DNA from: Bacteroidota bacterium
GTDB taxonomy: Bacteria; Bacteroidota; Bacteroidia; B-17B0; Aurantibacillaceae
Direction: 5' to 3'
Assembly (NCBI GenBank): GCA_013298715.1
Contig: JAAFIQ010000005.1
Location: 62,001-126,000 of the forward strand
DNA: 64,000 nt
Every line of letters starts with the position of its first letter. Within the stretch, counting starts at the first letter, position 1. Both the position numbers and the translations under genes were made by a program. The notes under the pieces were generated by a model. It had not been told where the DNA came from. It worked only from the letters and a program-made list of their open reading frames with translations, and ran no database searches. Positions 33,852 to 42,736 of the stretch are shown in pieces.

Positions 33852-36800
33852 TTATCTTAAACATCCTTCTACTTCCTGAACACCCTCTATTGTATTGCAA
33901 TGATAGAGGCGTTGGTGCTTGCCTTGATGTTTTTGTGTTTTGCCACCTTTTTGTTTTTCGAGCAATAGTTTGGCAATTATTCTTGCACGCTCGTTTTTAA
34001 CTTCTTCTCTCAGCTTTAAATCTTCATCTCTATCAAAATAAATATTTCCATCAATAATTGTTTTTTCTGCTTTTGCATAAACACTTAGCGGATTGTCGCT
34101 CCAAACTACTAAGTCAGCCACTTTACCAACTTCTATGCTTCCAACTTTATTATCTATATGCAGCATTTTAGCGGGATTTAAAGTAACCAGTTTTAAAGCT
34201 TCAGTTTCGGTTAGATTACCATATTTTACTGCCTTAGCAGCTTCTTGATTTAAACGACGCGCCATTTCTGCATCATCACTATTCATAGAAGTATTAACAC
34301 CCATTTTAGTAAGTAATGCTGCATTTTGCGGAATTGCCTCCATTACCTCGTTTTTGTAAGCCCACCAATCTGAAAATGTACTGGCGCTAACTCCGTGTGC
34401 CTTCATTTTATCCGCCACTTTATAGCCTTCTAAAATGTGTGTAAAGGTGTTTACTTTAAATCCAAAAGTATCAGCAATGTGCATCAACATGTTTATTTCA
34501 CTTTGCACATAACTGTGGCAACTAATAAATCGTTTTTTATTTATTATTTCTGCTAGTGCTTCTAACTCTAGATTTTTACGAGGTGCAATTTTATTTTTAT
34601 CTTTTGATAAAGAAAATTCTTTCATTGCATTGTCGTATTCTTTAGCTCTGGTGAAATAGTCATTAAATAATTGTTCAACACCCATACGAGTTACAGGGAA
34701 ACGTGCATTATCATGTGAAGTACTTCTTTTTACATTTTCGCCTAAAGCAAATTTTATAAATCCGTCTGCATTTTCATACTTCATTTCTTCTGCATTACAG
34801 CCCCAACGTAGTTTAATAATTGCGCTTTGCCCACCAATTGGGTTAGCTGAGCCGTGCAACAATTGTGCGCTTGTAACCCCACCTGAAAGTTGACGGTAAA
34901 TATTTATATCTTCAGGATTAATAACATCTCCCATTCTTACTTCCGCGCTACTAGATTTGGTCCATTCGTTTACACCCCAAGTAAGGGCAATATGGCTGTG
35001 TTCATCAATAATGCCTGGTGTTAAGTGTTTTCCTTTTGCATCAATTACTTTTGCAAACGCGAGTGCTGTGGCATCAATATTTGGCGCTATTCTAACAATT
35101 TTTCCTTCTACAACATATACATCTGTTTCTTTTAAAATGCTATCGCCTTTGTTTGTCCAAACTGTGGCGTTTTTAATCAATAGGGCTTTGTATCTGTTTT
35201 TAAATTTGCTAATAACATCTTTCACAATTCCATCAGAGTTTGTTAGCGCCTCGCCATAGGCAGTAAATGGATAAGTTACTTGGCCTAGTTTTAAATCTTG
35301 TTTTTTAGCAATTGGTTTTACTTTCTTAGTTGTGTCAACCATGTTTTGATAAACCAATTCAAAATCGGTCCATTTACCATCCGCCATTTGCATGCTGCCT
35401 GTAAATTTCTTTTTATTAGCATCGTAGGTTCCGTTGGCTCTCGCTATGTTTATTGTATCGTATTTGAACGAAAATTGTAGAGCGTTATAATTAAATTGAT
35501 ACGACACATTTTTTTTCGCTGTATCAATCAAAACTTGAGCCAATGGTTTTATTGCATTGTCAAAAAATTTAAAGTTGTAGGTTTTATTGTCTGCTAGTAG
35601 TTTGTAATTTCCTCTAATATCTAATGGGTTCAAATCGTTGTTAATCATAGCTTCACCATTAACCCAATGTTGTAAAATTTCTGCTTCTTCATCAAAAATA
35701 GATTTATTACTAATAAAAAAGTTTGCAAAATAATTTGGTTTTAATGCGCCAACTTTATCATAAGCATTTACAAATAGTGCTGGGTTAGCCGTTAATGCTT
35801 TTAGAGCCATTTTTTCTGTTAACCCGTATTCTACTGCTTTTCTTAAATTTTTGATGAAGGCTGATTTGTCTTTTAAATCTGAAAGCGTAAAACAAAAGGG
35901 AATATTATTTTTTTCGAGTACTGATGGATTGCTTGGCGCAAGTTCCCAATGTTTTAGTTCGCTTAACGAAATTGATTCTGCATCGTAAACGTCTTCCACA
36001 TCATACGCTTCAGGAAAATAAAGAGGTACAATAAATTTTAACCCTGTGCTGCTAATGTCTTGTATACGTTGGTATTCGCTGCCGTTGCCTTTTAAGATAT
36101 ATTTTACATTAAATTCTTTTCCAATTTTGGCCGCGCGCATGGAATTAAATTTATCATTACTTTCAAATATACTTGGCAGGTTTTGTAATCTATTAAAAGC
36201 ATCTAAACTGATGTTATATTCTGTTTTGTTGGCACTTGTTTTATACCATTGTGCGTCGTAATATGTTTGCCTTACCAAAGCAATTGCCCCAGTTAAAGAG
36301 CCTGGATAATCTTGCGTTGAGGTGCCTTTATTAAACGAATAAAATCCCGCAGCCTTATCAATAATAACACTTTGATTTTCTTTTTGATTTGCGTTTAGAT
36401 TTAGTAGCACCCCCGAGCCACGCACAATCCCATCTTTGCTATGAGATACTACTGAACCAAAACCTAATTTAATTAACTCATTGGCTTTATCTTTGTTATG
36501 TATAAAGTGTTTATGTGCTTCTACATCTGCTTTAATTGCTTGATTCCAACCATAAGCGCCTTTAACATTGCTCTCTAACTGAACACTTGTTTTTGGAGCA
36601 GGCACTTTATTTTCAATAACTATACCGTAATCGCTGTAAATATCTATAAACGAAGGATAAATATATTTTCCTTTAGCATTAATTTGTACAGCTTGTTTTG
36701 GAATTGAAACAGAAGTACCACACTGCAGAACTTTTCCGTCTTTTATTAGTAAGGTTGCATTGTTTAAGGTAGTTTCATAATCTACAAAAATTGTGGCATT

Positions 36801-36920
36801 TACAAAGGCATAAGTGGTGTGTACATTAAAGGGTGCACCATTTGTTTGAAAAGTTGTTTGACTGTTATAAAAATTATAAAATAACAATAAGGCTAACAAC
36901 CATTTAATTTTAGTTTTCAT
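33852..36920 (-). CDS. Secreted double amidohydrolase (inactive N-half, active C-half)
   Basis: A 1022-residue secreted protein with a signal peptide (to about residue 20). The N-half (about 25-440) has the amidohydrolase frame, but the HxH position reads YPSFIDIYSDYG. The C-half (about 580-990) has TPGIIDEHSHIALTWG (HxH), ISCHSYVQSEINM, FTHILEGYKVA and TSMNSDDAEMARR, the complete ligand set. The C-terminus (residues 990-1022) is basic and ends with two cysteines (YHCNTIE and GCLR). Substrate unknown; relatives cleave peptides or cyclic amides. It heads the operon that continues with its paralogue and pdxA. Confidence 0.85.
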   Translation of the reverse strand: MKTKIKWLLALLLFYNFYNSQTTFQTNGAPFNVHTTYAFVNATIFVDYETTLNNATLLIKDGKVLQCGTSVSIPKQAVQINAKGKYIYPSFIDIYSDYGIVIENKVPAPKTSVQLESNVKGAYGWNQAIKADVEAHKHFIHNKDKANELIKLGFGSVVSHSKDGIVRGSGVLLNLNANQKENQSVIIDKAAGFYSFNKGTSTQDYPGSLTGAIALVRQTYYDAQWYKTSANKTEYNISLDAFNRLQNLPSIFESNDKFNSMRAAKIGKEFNVKYILKGNGSEYQRIQDISSTGLKFIVPLYFPEAYDVEDVYDAESISLSELKHWELAPSNPSVLEKNNIPFCFTLSDLKDKSAFIKNLRKAVEYGLTEKMALKALTANPALFVNAYDKVGALKPNYFANFFISNKSIFDEEAEILQHWVNGEAMINNDLNPLDIRGNYKLLADNKTYNFKFFDNAIKPLAQVLIDTAKKNVSYQFNYNALQFSFKYDTINIARANGTYDANKKKFTGSMQMADGKWTDFELVYQNMVDTTKKVKPIAKKQDLKLGQVTYPFTAYGEALTNSDGIVKDVISKFKNRYKALLIKNATVWTNKGDSILKETDVYVVEGKIVRIAPNIDATALAFAKVIDAKGKHLTPGIIDEHSHIALTWGVNEWTKSSSAEVRMGDVINPEDINIYRQLSGGVTSAQLLHGSANPIGGQSAIIKLRWGCNAEEMKYENADGFIKFALGENVKRSTSHDNARFPVTRMGVEQLFNDYFTRAKEYDNAMKEFSLSKDKNKIAPRKNLELEALAEIINKKRFISCHSYVQSEINMLMHIADTFGFKVNTFTHILEGYKVADKMKAHGVSASTFSDWWAYKNEVMEAIPQNAALLTKMGVNTSMNSDDAEMARRLNQEAAKAVKYGNLTETEALKLVTLNPAKMLHIDNKVGSIEVGKVADLVVWSDNPLSVYAKAEKTIIDGNIYFDRDEDLKLREEVKNERARIIAKLLLEKQKGGKTQKHQGKHQRLYHCNTIEGVQEVEGCLR

Positions 36921-37017
36921 TACTGGTAAAGATAAATAGAATGTGCAAAAAAGCTAAATTTATTTTTATAGACAAAATACTATTTATTTATTAATTTTAC
37001 TCAAAATTAAACCAATT

Positions 37018-37641
37018 ATGCACAAAGGATTTTTACATACACACTACCTAGTTGTTACCTTGTTTTTATTACTTTATGTTATTAAAACTGTTTTGTTATT
37101 GAGCAACAAAATCGATTTGCTAACCACTTTTACAAAAAAGACAAAAGTTTTTGAAATGATTGTAAGCGCTTTATTCTTGCTTACAGGTGGTTATTTAGTT
37201 ACACAATTACCTTTTGGTAGTAAATACGATTATTTGTTTTGGATAAAAATAGGAATGGTTATAGCCTCTATACCTATTGCTATTATTGGGTTTAGAAAAC
37301 AAAATAAAATGTTAGCTGCATTAAGTTTATTATTAATTACAGCAAGTTTTGGTTTGGCAGAAGTGTATCATAAAAAGAAAGGAATTTCGGCAAATGCAAG
37401 TGGCGATATAGCCAGCAACGATGGCAAAGGTTTGTATGAAGCAAAATGTGTTCTTTGCCATGGTGGCGATGGTAAATTGGGTATGGCTGGAGCCAAAGAC
37501 CTTTCAGCAACTGTTATGGATGTTGCAGGAATTAAAGAAATAATTTTACAAGGAAAAGGTAGCATGCCTGCGGCTGGCGTTACGGATGAACAAGCTCAAA
37601 GTATTGCAGAATATGTAAATGCCAGCATTAAAGGGCATTAA
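37018..37641 (+). CDS. SirB-like membrane protein fused to cytochrome c
   Basis: 207 residues. Residues 1-118 hold four membrane helices with HKGFLHTHYLVVTLFLLLYV and LPFGSKYDYLFWIKIGMV, resembling the SirB2 family. Residues about 135-207 are a cytochrome c domain with haem motif CVLCHGGDGK (CxxCH near residue 144) and a distal Met in GSMPAAGVTDEQAQSIAEYV. So it is a membrane-anchored single-haem cytochrome, probably facing the periplasm. It is followed closely by hflX, GNAT and a dihaem cytochrome gene. Electron partner unknown. Confidence 0.82.
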   Translation: MHKGFLHTHYLVVTLFLLLYVIKTVLLLSNKIDLLTTFTKKTKVFEMIVSALFLLTGGYLVTQLPFGSKYDYLFWIKIGMVIASIPIAIIGFRKQNKMLAALSLLLITASFGLAEVYHKKKGISANASGDIASNDGKGLYEAKCVLCHGGDGKLGMAGAKDLSATVMDVAGIKEIILQGKGSMPAAGVTDEQAQSIAEYVNASIKGH

Positions 37642-37647
37642 TTTATA

Positions 37648-38847
37648 ATGAAACCAGAACCAAAATCTACTGCTATTCCTGTTCATACCTGCGTTTTAGT
37701 TGGTGTATTAAACAAATTGCAGGATGAAGTAATAGCCAAAGATTATTTGGATGAACTGGCTTTTTTATCAGAAACTTATGGATTAGAAACACGAAAGGTT
37801 TTTACCCAAAAGCTTGAAAAACCTGACAAAGCCACTTTTATTGGAAAAGGAAAACTTGAGGAGATTAAAAATTTTGTAACAGAAAATTTAACTAACGTTG
37901 TAATTTTTGATGACGAGCTTTCACCATCGCAGCAACGGAATTTGGAAAAGGCCTTAGGTAAAAAAATACTTGATAGAACAACGTTGATTTTGGAAATATT
38001 TGAGCAACGTGCTCAAACAGCGCATGCAAAAACGCAAGTGCAATTAGCGCAGTATCAATATATGTTGCCTCGCCTTACAGGTATGTGGACACATTTAGAA
38101 AGGCAACGTGGAGGTACAGGGACACGTGGTGGAGCAGGGGAGAAAGAAATTGAAACCGATAGAAGGATTGTTCGCGATAAAATTTCATTACTTAAAGAGC
38201 GCTTAAAAGAAATTGATAAGCAAATGGCTACCCAACGTAAAAACCGAGGTGAGTTGGTACGTGTGGCTTTGGTTGGTTATACTAATGTTGGCAAAAGTAC
38301 CATTATGAATTTGCTAAGTAAAAGTGCTGTGTTTGCTGAAAACAAATTATTTGCAACCCTTGATACAACTGTAAGAAAAGTTACAATTGATAATCTGTTT
38401 TTTTTGTTGAGTGATACAGTTGGTTTTATCAGAAAATTACCAACGCAATTAGTAGAAAGTTTTAAATCCACCCTGGATGAAGTGCGGGAGGCCGATGTAT
38501 TGGTTCATGTAGTTGATATTTCTCATAAAAATTTTGAGGAACACATTAATGTTGTTAAGCAAACCTTGCAAGATATTGGAGCGGCTGACAAACCAACCAT
38601 TTTGGTATTTAATAAAATAGATGCTTTTAAATATGTACCGAAAGATGAAGATGATTTAACACCAACCTTACGCGAAAATTTATCATTAGCAGATATTAAA
38701 AAAACCTGGATGAAAAATTTAAACGACACGTGTATATTTGTGAGTGCGCAAAACAAAGATAATTTAGAAGAGTTTAAATCAACGTTGTATAGTTTGGTTA
38801 AAGAAATTCATATAAAACGTTATCCTTATCATAATTTGCTTTACTAA
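37648..38847 (+). CDS. hflX: GTPase HflX
   Basis: A 399-residue GTPase that binds 50S or 70S ribosomes and rescues stalled ones. The N-terminal domain (about 1-170) has KATFIGKGKLEEI, a glycine-rich GGTGTRGGAGEKEIETDRR, and a coiled-coil helix. The G domain has G1 GYTNVGKST (about 209-217), G3 DTVGFI and G4 NKID. It is slightly shorter than E. coli HflX at the C-terminus, as common in Bacteroidota. It lies 6 nt after the SirB-cytochrome gene and overlaps the next start. Confidence 0.95.
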   Translation: MKPEPKSTAIPVHTCVLVGVLNKLQDEVIAKDYLDELAFLSETYGLETRKVFTQKLEKPDKATFIGKGKLEEIKNFVTENLTNVVIFDDELSPSQQRNLEKALGKKILDRTTLILEIFEQRAQTAHAKTQVQLAQYQYMLPRLTGMWTHLERQRGGTGTRGGAGEKEIETDRRIVRDKISLLKERLKEIDKQMATQRKNRGELVRVALVGYTNVGKSTIMNLLSKSAVFAENKLFATLDTTVRKVTIDNLFFLLSDTVGFIRKLPTQLVESFKSTLDEVREADVLVHVVDISHKNFEEHINVVKQTLQDIGAADKPTILVFNKIDAFKYVPKDEDDLTPTLRENLSLADIKKTWMKNLNDTCIFVSAQNKDNLEEFKSTLYSLVKEIHIKRYPYHNLLY

Positions 38848-39341
38848 TGAATGTTGAGTTTATAATTGCTGAACAGAATGATTTAACTCAAATAGTGAGT
38901 ACTTATAACTCTACAATTGCAGGAAGGCTTGTAACTGCTGATTTGCAGCCTGTGTCAGTAGAAAGCAAATTAGAGTGGTTTAATGCACATAATACAAGTA
39001 CACGTCCGTTATGGAAAGTTTTAATTGATGGTAATTATTGTGGATGGATGAGTTTTAATAATTTTTACGGAAGACCAGCTTATAGTGGTTGTGTAGAAGT
39101 AAGTATTTATTTAGAAGAAAGCGCTAGAGGAAACGGACTTGGTAAAATATGTTTGCAAAAAGCAATCTCCTATTCAAAAGAGCAAAATATTCATTCGTTA
39201 CTTGGTTTTATTTTTGGTCATAACGAACCAAGTTTAAATTTATTTTATAAGTTTGGTTTTACTAAGTGGGCGCATTTCCCTGAGGTTGCAAATATGGATG
39301 GTGTTATGCGTGATTTAATAATATTAGGTTTAAAAGTGTGA
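38847..39341 (+). CDS. GNAT family N-acetyltransferase
   Basis: A 164-residue single-domain acyl-CoA N-acyltransferase. It resembles the phosphinothricin acetyltransferase-like group (YncA/MnaT): IAEQNDLTQIVSTYNSTI at the N-terminus, VEVSIYLEESARGNGLGKI (acetyl-CoA loop R-G-x-G-L/A) near residue 92, and GHNEPSLNLFYKFGF. Substrate unknown, perhaps an amino-acid amine. Its ATG overlaps the hflX stop (TAATG) and its stop overlaps the next ATG (TGATG), so the three genes are coupled. Confidence 0.88.
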   Translation: MNVEFIIAEQNDLTQIVSTYNSTIAGRLVTADLQPVSVESKLEWFNAHNTSTRPLWKVLIDGNYCGWMSFNNFYGRPAYSGCVEVSIYLEESARGNGLGKICLQKAISYSKEQNIHSLLGFIFGHNEPSLNLFYKFGFTKWAHFPEVANMDGVMRDLIILGLKV

Positions 39342-40351
39342 TGAAGAAAATTATAGTTATACTATCAAGCATTTTTGCAATTTGTATTTTTAATTATTGC
39401 AAACAAGAACTAACTGTTAAACCTGAAGTTGTTGAGAAAAAAGATAGTACTAGTGTGATTGAAGAAAAGGTTTGGGAAGCACCTGATACCAATACAATTC
39501 CAAACGATGAATTTGGTTCACTTATAAAATACGGAAGAGATTTGATTAATAATACTGCTTATTATTTGGGCCCAGATGGTAAGGTTGGCAAAAACCTTGG
39601 CAACAAAATGAATTGCACTAATTGCCATTTGCAGGCTGGTACTGTTCCTTACGGATTTAATTATTTTAGCACACACGCTAATTACCCGCAATACCGTGGC
39701 AGAGAAGATGCAGTATTAGCATTAGCAGATAGAGTAAACAATTGTATTGAGAGACCTCATAATGGAAAGCCGTTAAAATTAGATAGTAAAGAGATGCTTG
39801 CAATAACTTCATATATAAAGTGGCTAGGCTCGGGTGTTAAAACTAATGGAAGAGTAAAAGGTGATAAGGGTTTTGAGATTCAATTATTGGACAGAGCTGC
39901 CGACCCAGAAAAAGGAAAATATGTTTACGTTGCCGAATGCCAAACTTGCCATGGGGAGAATGGGGAAGGTAAAATGCGAAGTGATAACATAACTTATGAA
40001 AATCCTCCGCTTTGGGGAAAATTAAGTTACCAAAAAGGGAGCAGTTTGCATAGGGTTCATAAACTAGCTGCGTTTATATACACCAATATGCCACATAAAA
40101 AGTCTTCGTATTTAAAACCTTATTTAAGTGTTGAAGATGCATTCGACGTAGCTGCTTTTATCAACGATGATCGCATTCATGAACGTCCTTCAAGCAAAAG
40201 ATTAAAAAATTATCCAAATGCTAAAAGCAAACCTATAGATTATGGTCTAGGACCTTTTATTGATAATTTCTCTGAAGAAGAGCATAAATTTGGACCATGG
40301 AAACCAATTATTGAGTTTAGAAAAAAGAATGGTTTGCCAAGTAATTTTTAA
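39341..40351 (+). CDS. TsdA-like dihaem cytochrome c lipoprotein
   Basis: A 336-residue protein with a lipoprotein signal (MKKIIVILSSIFAICIFNYC). It contains two haem motifs: CTNCH (about residue 92) and CQTCH (about 200). The text PNDEFGSLIKYGRDLINNTA, GREDAVLALADRVNNCIERP and HKLAAFIYTNMP matches the thiosulfate dehydrogenase TsdA family. TsdA interconverts thiosulfate and tetrathionate, but many relatives have other roles. It is probably tethered in the periplasm near the SirB-cytochrome c product of the same operon, a possible electron partner. Confidence 0.8.
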   Translation: MKKIIVILSSIFAICIFNYCKQELTVKPEVVEKKDSTSVIEEKVWEAPDTNTIPNDEFGSLIKYGRDLINNTAYYLGPDGKVGKNLGNKMNCTNCHLQAGTVPYGFNYFSTHANYPQYRGREDAVLALADRVNNCIERPHNGKPLKLDSKEMLAITSYIKWLGSGVKTNGRVKGDKGFEIQLLDRAADPEKGKYVYVAECQTCHGENGEGKMRSDNITYENPPLWGKLSYQKGSSLHRVHKLAAFIYTNMPHKKSSYLKPYLSVEDAFDVAAFINDDRIHERPSSKRLKNYPNAKSKPIDYGLGPFIDNFSEEEHKFGPWKPIIEFRKKNGLPSNF

Positions 40352-40385
40352 ATATCTACTTTTTGTTATATAAAAAAAATAGAAT

Positions 40386-41504
40386 TTATTTCTGAGCCGT
40401 TTTATAGAAATAAAGTGCCACAAACGAAAACACAATGTTTGGTATCCACACAGCTAATATGGGTGGTGCAAAACCTGTGGTAGCAATTGTATTAAAAATA
40501 TACATTAGCATTATATAAATACAACTTAAGAATAAACCTAAAGCAATTTGCAAACCTACGCCACCACGCACTTTGCGTGATGATACACACACAGCAATTA
40601 TTGTAAGCACAAAGGTTGCAAATGGAAATGAGGTACGCTTGATTTGTTCAACCTCAAAAAATTCAATTAAATTACTGCCCTTTAAACGTTCTTTAATAAT
40701 GTAATCTTGTAACTCAAAGTAGGTCATTGTTTCAATTTTACTTTCATAACGCCACATATCCGTTGGGTAAAACGGAAGTTGTAATTTCTTTTCAGGATAA
40801 AAATGTATCAATTGCTTATAAATTGGTTTTTGGCCTTTTAATGTATCCAATCGATCTTGAACAATAATTTTTCTCTCATTTACATTTGTAAGTATCCATA
40901 GGCCAGCGATACTATCCCAACGCATGCTCTCGGCAGTTAAAAAATAAGTTTGTTTGTTATTTACTACATCCTCTATGCTAACTTTGTAGGCAGTATTCAT
41001 TCTATTATCATAGTTCGACATATATAGCAAACGTGCAGGACCAATTTTTTTATGAATGTTTTGTTCTTCACTACTATAATTGTTATTAATCCATTTGTCT
41101 TCAAAGGCAATTTTAGTTTTAAAAGCGCGAGGTAAAATAAAATGGTTTAATGTTAAAGAAGAGAATCCTATAATAAATGCACCAATTAAGTAAGGTCGCA
41201 TTAATCGTTTAAAGCTTGTACCACTGCTAAGTATGGCAATAAATTCGCTTTGATGCGCCATTTTACTTGTGAAAAAAATTACTGCAATAAATGTAAATAA
41301 TGGGCTAAATAAATTACCGTAGTAAGGAATAAACATAAGGTAGTAATCAAACACTATTTCATTTATCGGAATGTTTTTTTGAGTAAAGGTTGTTATCTTA
41401 TCTTTAATGTCAAACACAATAAATATTAAGAGTATAAGCGTAATTGAAAACACAAAAGTTTTTAAAAACTTTCCTAAAATATATCTATCTAATTTTTTAA
41501 GCAA
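40386..41504 (-). CDS. lptG: LptF/LptG family permease (YjgP/YjgQ)
   Basis: A 372-residue membrane protein with about six helices: one near residues 12-35, three between about 55 and 120 and the rest after 300. A periplasmic beta-jellyroll lies between (about 130-295, with YMSNYDNRMNTAYKV). The start MLKKLDRYILGKFLKTFVFSITLI is typical. LptF and LptG form the LPS-extracting ABC transporter with LptB. It follows tgt by 4 nt, a common Bacteroidota pairing. Which of F or G it is cannot be fixed from sequence, so the symbol is tentative. Confidence 0.85.
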   Translation of the reverse strand: MLKKLDRYILGKFLKTFVFSITLILLIFIVFDIKDKITTFTQKNIPINEIVFDYYLMFIPYYGNLFSPLFTFIAVIFFTSKMAHQSEFIAILSSGTSFKRLMRPYLIGAFIIGFSSLTLNHFILPRAFKTKIAFEDKWINNNYSSEEQNIHKKIGPARLLYMSNYDNRMNTAYKVSIEDVVNNKQTYFLTAESMRWDSIAGLWILTNVNERKIIVQDRLDTLKGQKPIYKQLIHFYPEKKLQLPFYPTDMWRYESKIETMTYFELQDYIIKERLKGSNLIEFFEVEQIKRTSFPFATFVLTIIAVCVSSRKVRGGVGLQIALGLFLSCIYIMLMYIFNTIATTGFAPPILAVWIPNIVFSFVALYFYKTAQK

Positions 41505-41508
41505 CTAA

Positions 41509-42639
41509 TTATAACCTTTGCGCAAGTTGAACAACCATTTTGTTTTTCCAAGTTAAAAACGTTCCGTTTTTTATTTTTTCTCTAGCCATTGTTACAAGCC
41601 ACAAATAAAAACCTAAATTATGGATGCTTGCAATTTGAGCACCCAACAATTCATTACATGAGAATAAATGACGCAGGTAAGCCTTACAATAAGCGCTATC
41701 GGCAAAGGTGGTTCCGTTTTCGTCTAACGGAGAAAAATCATTTTTCCATTTTTCGTTTTTAATGTTAATTATACCTTTGGATGTAAATAAAAGTCCATGC
41801 CTCGCATTACGTGTAGGCATCACGCAATCAAACATATCAACACCTAATGCTATGCTTTCTAAAATGTTTACAGGTGTTCCTACGCCCATCAAGTAACGGG
41901 GCTTATCTTTAGGTAAAATATCTGTTACAACTTCAGTCATCGCATACATTTCTTCAGCGGGTTCGCCTACACTTAATCCACCAATGGCATTACCAAAACA
42001 ATTTTTTTCAGCAATATATTCCGCACTTTTAATTCTCAAGTCTTTGTATACACTGCCTTGCACGATTGGGAATAAGGTTTGGTTGTAGTCATACTTAGGT
42101 TCTGTTTCGTTAAATCGTTTCACGCATCTATCTAACCACCTATGTGTTAAATTTAGACTATTAGCGGCATATTTGTATTCGCAAGGGTAAGGTGTGCATT
42201 CATCAAATGCCATCATAATATCTGCACCAATGGTGCGCTCAATATCCATAACACTTTCGGGGCTAAAAAAGTGCTTACTTCCATCAATGTGACTTTTAAA
42301 AGTAGCACCTTCTTCACTTAATTTTCGTTGATTAGAGAGTGAAAAAATTTGATAACCACCACTATCTGTTAGTATTGGCTTATCCCAGCCATTAAATTTA
42401 TGCAAGCCCCCCGTTTTCTCAAGTGTATCAATACCTGGGCGCAAGTATAAATGGTAGGTGTTACCCAATATAATTTCTGCTTTTATATCATCTTTAAGCT
42501 CTCGTTGATGAACCCCTTTAACCGCACCAGCTGTGCCTACTGGCATAAAAATGGGGGTGTTAATTACCCCGTGGTCAGTATGCAATTCTCCTACTCTGGC
42601 TTTTGATGCACTATCGGTATGTGTTAAATTAAATTTCAA
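41509..42639 (-). CDS. tgt: tRNA-guanine transglycosylase
   Basis: About 376 residues. It replaces guanine 34 by preQ1 in queuosine tRNAs. The substrate pocket SGGYQIFSL (nucleophile Asp in TDSGGYQ), MAFDECTPYP and GGLSVGEPAEEMYAM are intact. The C-terminal zinc site CxCxxC is not visible: the segment reads TTFADSAYCKAYLRHLF before SIHNLGFY, so only the His and one Cys remain. Relatives begin MKF-L-H, matching the TTG at 42639; an ATG at 42657 is also in frame but overlaps a -7-like box. It is divergent from the TPR-SpoIIE gene and precedes lptG. Confidence 0.93.
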   Translation of the reverse strand: MKFNLTHTDSASKARVGELHTDHGVINTPIFMPVGTAGAVKGVHQRELKDDIKAEIILGNTYHLYLRPGIDTLEKTGGLHKFNGWDKPILTDSGGYQIFSLSNQRKLSEEGATFKSHIDGSKHFFSPESVMDIERTIGADIMMAFDECTPYPCEYKYAANSLNLTHRWLDRCVKRFNETEPKYDYNQTLFPIVQGSVYKDLRIKSAEYIAEKNCFGNAIGGLSVGEPAEEMYAMTEVVTDILPKDKPRYLMGVGTPVNILESIALGVDMFDCVMPTRNARHGLLFTSKGIINIKNEKWKNDFSPLDENGTTFADSAYCKAYLRHLFSCNELLGAQIASIHNLGFYLWLVTMAREKIKNGTFLTWKNKMVVQLAQRL

Positions 42640-42699
42640 AACGTGTAAATTTAGCATATTTAAAGCTCTTAAAAATGCTTTTAAGGTAATTTACAAAAT

Positions 42700-42718
42700 A
42701 AATATACTAGTATATTTG
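42700..42718. promoter_or_regulatory. Divergent promoter with 18-bp palindrome
   Basis: AAATATACTAGTATATTT (42700-42717) is an exact 18-base palindrome. Its right half forms the plus-strand -7 box TATATTTG (42711-42718). The expected transcript start precedes the TTG at 42737, supporting that start. The palindrome lies in the tgt/TPR-SpoIIE divergent gap and could be an operator. Confidence 0.55.
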
Positions 42719-42736
42719 TTTACAGAGATTAATTTT

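Noticed and set aside
8513-36728. Use of CTGCAG sites as evidence for the endonuclease's target
   Set aside because: CTGCAG occurs at least at 8513, 16572, 20897 and 36723, but host sites are expected to be methylated, so presence says nothing about specificity.
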